64,000 nucleotides of DNA, taken from the NCBI GenBank assembly GCA_963556255.1, contig OY744604.1:27582599-27646598 (forward strand), read 5' to 3'. Positions within the stretch are counted from its first letter, which is position 1; every line of letters starts with the position of its first letter. The stretch is from Allolobophora icterica (taxonomy: Eukaryota > Annelida > Clitellata > Crassiclitellata > Lumbricidae). The position numbers and the translations under genes were made by a program. The notes under the pieces are model-generated. The model saw only the letters and a program-made list of their open reading frames with translations, made no database searches and was not told the origin of the DNA. This document shows, piece after piece, positions 57,053 to 64,000 of the stretch.

Positions 57053-57222
57053 CGCTTAACGCAGATCTATGAGAACCAAAGACAGAATAATAATACGCTT
57101 AACGCAGATCTATGAGAACCAAAGACATAATAATAATACGCTTAACGCAGATCTATGAGAACCAGAGACAGAATAATAATACGCTTAACGCAGATCTATG
57201 AGAACCAAAGACAGAATAACAA
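57053..57222. repeat. Tandem repeat, 43-bp unit, four copies
   Basis: The unit begins CGCTTAACGCAGATCTATGA and continues with GAACCAAAGACAGAATAATA. Four adjacent copies differ at only a few bases. Confidence 0.9.
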
Positions 57223-57396
57223 TATCCATAACCGCAATTGTTTTTGCCGAGATGGGCCGGAACTCGCAGTTGTGCCTGCCAGGGTGGGCCAGAACCCGCA
57301 CTTAGTTAATCACTGAGACAGAACAGACACTTGTTTTTGTCGGGTGATACAGAACAAGCAGTGCTCTCATTACCTACATACATTGCAGATCTATAC

Positions 57397-57828
57397 TGTC
57401 GTGGTCTACGCGGGTGCATGCATCAAGGGAAGAAAACCGACGCGTCAACAAGCTTGTTTACAACGCACGGAAAATTCTGCAGCAAGCTGTCAACATTAGT
57501 TCGGTGCATGCAACAAGGATATACGTGTTCAGTAGGACTTTCCAGGGAAAAGTACAGTGACGTCACAGAACGTTCTGGAATCCGGGAGAACTCTATATAA
57601 GATAGACCTGCTGTACATTAAGGGCCTTTTGACGAAGATTTGTAAACGTTGAAACATTGATCGTATGACGTTCAATCGAGACCAGCCAACCTGTGTGCTG
57701 TCTACGATTGTGATATTTGATAGACGAGTTGACTTACTCTACACTTAATCGACTTTATTTTTAATTAAAGATCTTTTAATAGTTCCTTCGTTGGTTCGTC
57801 GTTGCGATCGAAGGAGTCGACCGCGACA
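57397..57828 (+). repeat. 5' LTR of Gmr1-like element
   Basis: 432 bp starting TG and ending CA. Holds a TGACGTCA (CRE-like) site at 57558-57565 and TATATAA at 57594-57600, a plausible promoter. Confidence 0.95.
57558..57600 (+). promoter_or_regulatory. LTR promoter: CRE-like site and TATA box
   Basis: TGACGTCA then, about 29 bp later, CTCTATATAAG. The same pair recurs in the 3' LTR at 63526-63568. The spacing suits RNA polymerase II initiation within the LTR. Confidence 0.6.
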
Positions 57829-57832
57829 TTAT

Positions 57833-57850
57833 TGGTGTCAGAAGTGGGAT
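57833..57850 (+). other. Primer binding site, tRNA-Leu type
   Basis: TGGTGTCAGAAGTGGGAT lies 4 nt after the 5' LTR and is complementary to the 3' end of a eukaryotic tRNA-Leu including CCA. Confidence 0.8.
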
Positions 57851-58352
57851 CATCGGTGTTGGATCCGGTGAAGAAGACGCGAGCCGGCGGAGGAAGGAGT
57901 CAACCCGGAGGATCAAGAGACGGTCTGTTCCAGACAGCGAGCGGATCGAGACGCCTTTCTACCGTGGGAGACGGGTGAATCGGCATACGACAGTCGGACG
58001 GACGAAGTACGTCGTTCGGCTGAGACAGCAGAAGACAGCAGTCAACATACGGGTAAGATCCTAGGTGTTGTCGTGGCTGAGAAAGAGAAAAGAGAGTGGA
58101 GTTGCAGCCGAGTGGGAGGCAGCCATTGTTTCTCTTTCAATATCTGCTGATTATTTCTTTGCAATTTGATCCATTGTTGTGATCGAGGCCAGACTTGCGT
58201 GAGCTTGTATAGCTTTTGTGTACTTGGCGAGTGTACTTCTTTGGATACTGCATAGTTGCACTTTGGGTTGTGGAATTTTCCTTTTGTGTGGCGGGTTTGC
58301 CGCGTGGTGTCTGTTTTTTTTGTTGATTGTTGTTGACTGACTGTTTGTAAAA

Positions 58353-61025
58353 ATGGAAGCGTTGCCAACAGAGATGCAAGCGAATATTCGCAAAATGTCG
58401 TCTGAGCGCCTTAGGGTGTATCTTATGAAGGCAGGAAGGGACGAAGATGATGTTATGTCATGGGATCGAAATCAATTAATGGAAGAATGGGCCATGGAGA
58501 TTGGAAAAGAGGAAGAGGAATTTAAGGGTAGTCCAATATCTCCAACAGGAGTGGATTACGAGCTGCAGAAGCGCCGTCTGGAGTTCGAAATCCGTAAATA
58601 TGAAGAACAAAGGGAGGAACGGAAGGAGAAGGAAGAAAGGGAAGAAAAGAGGAGAGAGGAAGAAAAGAAAGAACAAAGGGAGAAGGAAGAAAGAGAAAGG
58701 GAGGAACGGAAGGAGAAGGAAGAAAGAGAGAGGGAGGAACGGAAGGAGAAGGAAGAAAGGGAGGAAAAGAGGAGAGAGGAAGAAAAGAAGGAACGGAAAG
58801 AGAAAGAAGAAAGAGAAAAGAAGGAACGGAAAGAGAAAGAAGAAAGGGAGAGGAAGGAAAAGCAGGAAGAACGAAATGTTAGAGATTCTTTAGCAAGTCG
58901 TACTAAGCGTTATAGTGATGCCCTCAAGAATATTCTTTGGAAATTTCCTTCCGACCCTATAGAAATTCCAGGTTTCTTTGATCACTTGGATGGTTTGTTT
59001 AATGTGTATGAGGTGGATGAAGATGTTAGAGCAAAATTATTACTAGCCATTTTAAGTGAAAGAGCTAAGGCATTAACCATGCGCCTTACTGAGGCACAGC
59101 TCCATGACTACAAATTCCTGAAGGAGTTTTTGCTACGGGAGTTTAAGATAAGCCCTTCAAATCTTAGAGCCCGATTTTGGTCGTTGCACAAAGCATCGGA
59201 CGAATCATTTACGATCTATTCATCCAAATTGCGTGTGGCTCTTATGTATTATTTGAAAAGTAGAAAGATAACTGATGAGTTTGATAAACTTGTAAGTTTA
59301 TTGGTTGCGGATCGGCTTAAGGAGTCCTTGTCGAAGGCTTGTTTAGATTATATCTTGGCCCAAGAAAAAGAGGAGTGGTTGAGCTGTGAAGATACAGCTA
59401 ATGCGGCTGACATTTATGTAGCGTCGCATGATGGTGGGAATGACTTAGTATGCCGTAGTCATCCGACACCGAAGTATAACAATTGGACGAGAGGTCAACC
59501 ACATGTTCAAGTCAATAACCAGACAGCTCAACCCAAGTCTCCCAAACCGGAAATAAGGGGTGAAGCCAAGATAGGTGCGAGGGTGTCTCAGGAGGAGGCC
59601 AAGGTAAAGGGTCTCTGTTTCCTATGTCATCAGAAGGGTCATAGGGCAAGGGAGTGCCAGACCAAACCAAGTTCTAAAAAGGTGAGTACTTGTATATCTG
59701 GGAACCCAACTGAAGAAGTGACCGACTTATTTGTTGAGAAGGTCAACGTGTTGCATGAGATACCTGAACAGGTAAAGCAAGGGAATTTATTGGATAATTC
59801 TAAACCAATAGGGTTGGAAACTGCTGTAAGGGTATACGAGAATAGTATTGATGGATTACACGAGAGGTCGTATATCAATGTACAGATTGAAGATCTCCCT
59901 TCTCAGCCAGCATTATCTGATTCAGGAGCAGAAATTTGTTGTATTGATAAGAAATTAATTGAGTCACTAAACTTACCCGTGATTAAACGGATTAATATAA
60001 TTGGTTTTCAGGGAGAAGGATGTAAGGCAGATGCAGTATACCTACAAATGAAATTAGCTAATTCAATGGAAGGAACGACGAACATTGCGCCATCTTTGTG
60101 CGTCATGTTCGCTGTAGTCCCTGAACTAAATGAACGGGTTATTCTGACACCCCATGTTGTGGACCTATTAAGGGATAGTTCGCAATATGTAGTGATGGTA
60201 GCTGGCGTAGATCGATGTGTACAAATAAATAAAGGGGCAGAAGAAGATAACTTAGGAGTTAATATCGAGAAAAGTAACAGCAACGAATCCTTGCCGTCAG
60301 AAGTGAATGAATATTCTCAGGAGCAACTAGTTGATGATTCAGATAATTTTCTTGATGTTGAGTCAACAGAGTTCAAGTCTGATGAGGGAGTAGCGAATAA
60401 TGATACTTTATTGCGTGAGCAACAGAATTGTCACAATCTTATATCTTGCTGGCAACAAGCGAGACAGAATAAAAATAATTTCTTTATAGATAATAACCTC
60501 CTGTACCACAAAGGGGAAATTATGGGACATAAGGTTAATCAATTATGTTTACCGGAAGATAGAATCGAGGTTGTCTTGCGAGTAGCACACGATGCCCCAT
60601 GTGCTGGGCACATGGCTTTTAAGGCAACGAGAGCCAGGATCAAATTAAACTTTTGGTTTCCAAGAATGGATGAGAGGATTCGCGAATATTGTGCGTCTTG
60701 TCCAATTTGTCAACTAAGAACTCCAGTTAAAGTGGCAGATCGAGTCCCGATCACTCCTATTCCGAGGGCGGATGAACTCTGTTTTAACCATCTAAATATG
60801 GATTGTATTGGCCCTATGGTAGTGACTGGAGAATCCAACAAATCGAAACCCCAGTACAATTATGCTTTGGTTCTGGTGGACAAATTTTCTCGTTGGCCGA
60901 TGGCGTATCCTCTTAGATCGCTGAATGCAAAGGGAGTTTGTGAAGCTCTGTTGCAAGTTTTTACAACTTTTCTATTCCAAGGATCATCAGTTCTGATTGT
61001 GGTACCAACTTTACCAGTCGTTTGA
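58353..61025 (+). CDS. Gmr1-like gag-protease-integrase ORF (ends in a frame break)
   Basis: 890 codons. Residues ~85-175 are a charged Glu/Lys/Arg repeat, probably a long helix or coiled coil. Residues ~190-345 look like a retrotransposon capsid with a SCAN-like stretch (ISPSNLRARFWSLHKAS, VSLLVADRLKESL). A CCHC zinc knuckle, CFLCHQKGHRAREC, is at ~422, and the aspartic protease motif ALSDSGAEICCID at ~520. The integrase zinc finger (HDAPCAGHMAF...CASCPICQ) is at ~746-787, and the first catalytic Asp in NMDCIGP at ~816. Gag and pol share one frame without an internal stop. The frame leaves the integrase core after residue ~875 and ends at a TGA; integrase continues one base back in the next ORF. 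Confidence 0.92.
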   Translation: MEALPTEMQANIRKMSSERLRVYLMKAGRDEDDVMSWDRNQLMEEWAMEIGKEEEEFKGSPISPTGVDYELQKRRLEFEIRKYEEQREERKEKEEREEKRREEEKKEQREKEEREREERKEKEEREREERKEKEEREEKRREEEKKERKEKEEREKKERKEKEERERKEKQEERNVRDSLASRTKRYSDALKNILWKFPSDPIEIPGFFDHLDGLFNVYEVDEDVRAKLLLAILSERAKALTMRLTEAQLHDYKFLKEFLLREFKISPSNLRARFWSLHKASDESFTIYSSKLRVALMYYLKSRKITDEFDKLVSLLVADRLKESLSKACLDYILAQEKEEWLSCEDTANAADIYVASHDGGNDLVCRSHPTPKYNNWTRGQPHVQVNNQTAQPKSPKPEIRGEAKIGARVSQEEAKVKGLCFLCHQKGHRARECQTKPSSKKVSTCISGNPTEEVTDLFVEKVNVLHEIPEQVKQGNLLDNSKPIGLETAVRVYENSIDGLHERSYINVQIEDLPSQPALSDSGAEICCIDKKLIESLNLPVIKRINIIGFQGEGCKADAVYLQMKLANSMEGTTNIAPSLCVMFAVVPELNERVILTPHVVDLLRDSSQYVVMVAGVDRCVQINKGAEEDNLGVNIEKSNSNESLPSEVNEYSQEQLVDDSDNFLDVESTEFKSDEGVANNDTLLREQQNCHNLISCWQQARQNKNNFFIDNNLLYHKGEIMGHKVNQLCLPEDRIEVVLRVAHDAPCAGHMAFKATRARIKLNFWFPRMDERIREYCASCPICQLRTPVKVADRVPITPIPRADELCFNHLNMDCIGPMVVTGESNKSKPQYNYALVLVDKFSRWPMAYPLRSLNAKGVCEALLQVFTTFLFQGSSVLIVVPTLPVV

Positions 61026-63169
61026 CGAAAGAATTTTTGCGGCGAATGGGTTGTAGTCCCAGATTTGATACCCCTGGACATCCTGAGGCAGCTGGATTGG
61101 TTGAAAGATGCAACCAAAGCTTGAAAACCATGATCTTTAAGCTTGCTCAATCTGATCCTCGTGGATGGCACCAATTGTTACCGTTTGTTCTGTGGAGCCT
61201 TAGAGAAAAACCTTCAGGCACGACTCATATTTCGCCATTCACTATGGTTTATGGAACTCTTCCTCGGGGTCCACTTAGTGTGTTGAAGGAATCGTGGGCT
61301 GGCGAACGAAAAGTACCTCTTAACTTAGGTAAATCACCCGAAGAGTATCTCCAATCACTGAAGGAAAACCTTGAATTCGCGAAACTTTATGCAGATTACT
61401 ATAGTGATATAGAAACAAAGCGGTATGCAGATTATTATAACTTGCGTAGTACTGACAGAAAATACGAAGTTGGAGATAAAGTAGCAGTATTAGCACCAGA
61501 TTTTGGTAGTTCTAAATTTTATAGTCGATGGCAAGGACCTGCTACCGTAGTCAAGGTTAAATCCCCATATTCTTATATAGTAGAAATAGAGGGAAAACAA
61601 AGACATTTACACGCAAATAAGATCAAGCGATACCATGAACGACTCGAACAAGCGATGATCAATAGCTGTTCAGTAATTGTTGATCAAGATGAAGAATTTG
61701 GTATAGTAGAGGTTGTAGATCAGGAAGAACGTGAACAAATAAGTCCGAGTAAGCGAATTGATCCTCTGATTATAGCGCATCTTTCGCAAGAGGAACAGAA
61801 GCAACTTTTTGAAGTTTTGGATCGGCACTCGGCAGTATTCGTGGATAAACCTGGGTATTGTCCAGTATTAGAACATGAAATTAAGATAACTCATGATTTC
61901 ACTCCTAAGCGTTTAAGGGCATATAAAGTACCTGAGCTACTTAAACCTGAAGTACAACGCCAGATAGAAGAAATGTTGGCATTAGACATCATTCGACCAT
62001 CGAAAAGTGAAATGGCCAGTCCGGTAGTTTGCGTTTTAAAGGGACCCAAAGGTCAAAATGGCGTTCGACTGGCAATTGATTATCGCCATGTTAACAAATA
62101 TTCTCTAGGTGATTGTTACCCGACCCCAGACATTGCTGACATCTTACAAAAGGTGGGACGGGCAAAGTTTATTAGTGTTTTCGACGCGAAATCGGGGTAT
62201 TGGCAAATTCCAGTTCGGAAAGAACATCGATGGCTTACGGCATTCGTATGTGATGCAGGACTTTTTGAGTTCACAAGGATGCCGTTTGGACTCAAGTCCG
62301 CTAGCAATACCTTTATTCGTGCTATGACCCAGGTTTTACATCCAGTGCGAAGTTTTACCGAACCATTCGTCGATGATATGGCAGTGGTTTCAATGAATTG
62401 GAATGACCATTTAGAACATCTAGAGAAATTCTTGCAAACTGTTGAGGAAGCAGGACTCACTTTGAATTTAAGAAAATGTAATTTTGCACAAAACAAAATA
62501 AAGTTTGTTGGCCATATAGTAGGGTCAGGTTGTATTGAACCTGATCCAGGTAAGATCGCTACGATCAATGATATCCATCCTCCAACAACAAAGAAAGACG
62601 TTAGAAAGGTTATGGGTTTTTTCAGTTACTTTCGAAATTTTATACCTGCTTTAGCTGAAAAAGCACGGGTAATAACTGATTTGACACGAGATAACATACC
62701 TACGAAGGTGCCTTGGGAGCAAAAGCATCAAGAAGCACTAGATAAGTTAAAGGATGATCTCAGTAAAGCTACACAGTTGCATACCATTGATTTCACTAAG
62801 GAATTTGGTTTAAGTGTTGACGCAAGTGCCACCGCGGTTGGGTGTTGCTTGTTTCAGTGGACCGAAGAAGGTCAGGAAAAACCAATTGCTTTTGCTAGCC
62901 TTAAACTTACAGATACACAGATGCATTGGTCTACAATTGAGAGAGAGGCTTTCGCAGTAATTTGGGCACTTAAACGATTCAAGTCATGGATATTCTTATC
63001 AAAGATAATCATTTATTCAGATCATAATCCTTTGTCTTATCTCACAGATGCAAGCCCTAAGAGTGCGAAACTGACTCGTTGGGCGTTAGCATTGCAAGAG
63101 TTTAACGTGGACTTTCGATATCGTCCTGGACGTCAGAACACGGTGGCTGATTTCCTCTCTCGGTTGTGA
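61022..63169 (+). CDS. Gmr1-like integrase C-terminus, reverse transcriptase and RNase H
   Basis: The frame opens at TTG, 4 nt overlapping the previous ORF, so there is probably no independent start. It begins inside the integrase core (TKEFLRRMGCSPRF, catalytic Glu in AAGLVERCNQS) and runs through a GPY/F-like module (FYSRWQGPATVVKV). Next comes RT: LRAYKVPELLKPEVQ, LAIDYRHVNKYSLGDCYPTP, FDAKSGYWQIPV, MPFGLKSASNTFIRAM, catalytic FVDD near residue 448. RNase H follows (LSVDASATAVGCCLFQW, IEREAFAVIWALKRF, YSDHNPLSYL) and ends at a stop after TVADFLSRL. Apart from the entry break, this half is intact. Confidence 0.92.
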   Translation: MTKEFLRRMGCSPRFDTPGHPEAAGLVERCNQSLKTMIFKLAQSDPRGWHQLLPFVLWSLREKPSGTTHISPFTMVYGTLPRGPLSVLKESWAGERKVPLNLGKSPEEYLQSLKENLEFAKLYADYYSDIETKRYADYYNLRSTDRKYEVGDKVAVLAPDFGSSKFYSRWQGPATVVKVKSPYSYIVEIEGKQRHLHANKIKRYHERLEQAMINSCSVIVDQDEEFGIVEVVDQEEREQISPSKRIDPLIIAHLSQEEQKQLFEVLDRHSAVFVDKPGYCPVLEHEIKITHDFTPKRLRAYKVPELLKPEVQRQIEEMLALDIIRPSKSEMASPVVCVLKGPKGQNGVRLAIDYRHVNKYSLGDCYPTPDIADILQKVGRAKFISVFDAKSGYWQIPVRKEHRWLTAFVCDAGLFEFTRMPFGLKSASNTFIRAMTQVLHPVRSFTEPFVDDMAVVSMNWNDHLEHLEKFLQTVEEAGLTLNLRKCNFAQNKIKFVGHIVGSGCIEPDPGKIATINDIHPPTTKKDVRKVMGFFSYFRNFIPALAEKARVITDLTRDNIPTKVPWEQKHQEALDKLKDDLSKATQLHTIDFTKEFGLSVDASATAVGCCLFQWTEEGQEKPIAFASLKLTDTQMHWSTIEREAFAVIWALKRFKSWIFLSKIIIYSDHNPLSYLTDASPKSAKLTRWALALQEFNVDFRYRPGRQNTVADFLSRL

Positions 63170-63350
63170 CTCGGAGGGTGAAGGGGGGAAATAGCCCGAC
63201 ACACAAGGATCAAGCCCGCAAATTGTATAGATAAATTGACTAACTGATGTGTTTTGTCTTGTTTGTATATGCTGTGTCGAGATGGAGTCTGGAGGCCCGG
63301 CTTGATCGTGATGACCCGTTCGGGATGGTGCTGAAGACGTGTCATCATCT

Positions 63351-63364
63351 GAGGGCGGAGGGAA
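63351..63364 (+). other. Polypurine tract
   Basis: GAGGGCGGAGGGAA sits directly before the 3' LTR, the usual plus-strand primer position; one C interrupts it. Confidence 0.65.
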
Positions 63365-63796
63365 TGTCGTGGTCTACGCGGGTGCATGCATCAAGGGAAG
63401 AAAACCGACGCGTCAACAAGCTTGTTTACAACGCACGGAAAATTCTGCAGCAAGCTGTCAACATTAGTTCGGTGCATGCAACAAGGATATACGTGTTCAG
63501 TAGGACTTTCCAGGGAAAAGTACAGTGACGTCACAGAACGTTCTGGAATCCGGGAGAACTCTATATAAGATAGACCTGCTGTACATTAAGGGCCTTTTGA
63601 CGAAGATTTGTAAACGTTGAAACATTGATCGTATGACGTTCAATCGAGACCAGCCAACCTGTGTGCTGTCTACGATTGTGATATTTGATAGACGAGTTGA
63701 CTTACTCTACACTTAATCGACTTTATTTTTAATTAAAGATCTTTTAATAGTTCCTTCGTTGGTTCGTCGTTGCGATCGAAGGAGTCGACCGCGACA
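63365..63796 (+). repeat. 3' LTR of Gmr1-like element
   Basis: 432 bp, no difference from the 5' LTR found by eye, indicating recent insertion. Confidence 0.95.
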
Positions 63797-63801
63797 TATA
63801 C

Positions 63802-64000
63802 CTAAACATCGACAAACTGATATCATTAGTAATAATACTCAGATAAATATGCCAGTGTAGTTTTACGAAACTGTGCAGGATATTTGTCTTCTGCTTTACA
63901 TAATCTCAAAATCGAGGAGCAAAGCACGCAATCGCTGACGTGATATCAGCATCTCACCAGAATGTCGTGTGAAATATAAAATGTAAAGGTACGCGTTTTA
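63802..64000. other. Flank beyond the Gmr1-like element, nothing recognised
   Basis: Presumably intron of ABCA copy B; no exon or repeat seen in about 200 bp. Confidence 0.4.

Larger units (their letters stand above)
57397..63796 (+). mobile_element. Gmr1-like Ty3/gypsy LTR retrotransposon (integrase before RT), 6.4 kb
   Basis: Two 432-bp LTRs (TGTCGTGG...GCGACA) that read as identical, 5-bp duplication TATAC at 57392-57396 and 63797-63801, an 18-nt tRNA-Leu primer site and a polypurine tract. Coding order is gag, protease, integrase, RT, RNase H. RT is of gypsy type (FVDD) while integrase comes first, which is the published hallmark of Gmr1-like elements. The integrase frame is broken near 61000. 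By position it lies in a 5' intron of ABCA copy B, on the opposite strand. No envelope gene. Confidence 0.95.

Noticed and set aside
57331..57600. 89-codon frame with a near-identical second copy near 63386
   Set aside because: It is LTR sequence of the Gmr1-like element, not a gene.
60970..61030. Programmed ribosomal frameshift between two designed ORFs
   Set aside because: The junction falls inside the integrase catalytic core rather than at a gag-pol border, and I see no convincing slippery site, so a mutation or sequence error is preferred.

Overview
This is a window of an animal nuclear genome, AT-rich, with GT-AG introns, many microsatellites and dense transposon debris. No bacterial-type gene layout, CRISPR array or rRNA gene was seen. 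The best taxonomic hint is the LTR retrotransposon at the right end. Its integrase lies upstream of reverse transcriptase although the RT is of Ty3/gypsy type. That order defines Gmr1-like elements, first described from deuterostomes, so an invertebrate deuterostome such as an echinoderm or hemichordate is my guess. Species cannot be read from the sequence.

The host content is two copies of an ABCA-family (ABCA3-like) lipid-transporter gene, arranged tail to tail. Copy A lies on + and is cut by the window start. It holds the last six exons, from transmembrane domain 2 through the second nucleotide-binding domain to a stop at 15511. Copy B lies on - and runs from 56478 down to a stop at 23978. 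It shows the end of TMD1, all of NBD1, a linker, TMD2 and NBD2 in 13 well-supported exons plus one candidate linker exon; its 5' end lies beyond the window. Exon lengths and intron phases agree between copies, and the first part of the 3'UTR is conserved. Each copy carries one small frame-breaking indel (A: 2 nt missing near 10240; B: 1 extra nt near 52560), so either could be a pseudogene or carry assembly errors.

The introns record transposon history. One shared intron (A3-A4 and B3-B4) carries, in both copies and in the same order and orientation, a TTAGGGTGG-ended DNA transposon close to the splice donor, a TA tract and a degenerate LINE. The LINE is old enough to predate the gene duplication; the transposons are diverged. 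Other insertions occur in one copy only, with the other copy showing the empty site (787-1250 and 6468-6776).

Younger elements, mostly inside copy B introns, are: an intact DD37D mariner (maT-like) with TIRs and TA target duplication (24574-25957); an older mariner relic disrupted by a hAT element (49521-51344); hAT-type non-autonomous elements with 8-bp target duplications (39082, 47311, 50010, 55268); a 2.95-kb LTR element with two 582-bp LTRs and no coding capacity (43063-46015); and the 6.4-kb Gmr1-like element (57397-63796) with two 432-bp LTRs that read as identical, a tRNA-Leu primer site and 5-bp target duplication.

The convergent intergenic region (about 15.7-23.8 kb) has no host gene that I can support. 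It holds two hAT relics, a foldback element, a long CT tract and a perfect 16-bp-arm hairpin. All splice sites are read by eye from paralogue comparison and ABCA conservation; no alignment or search was run.
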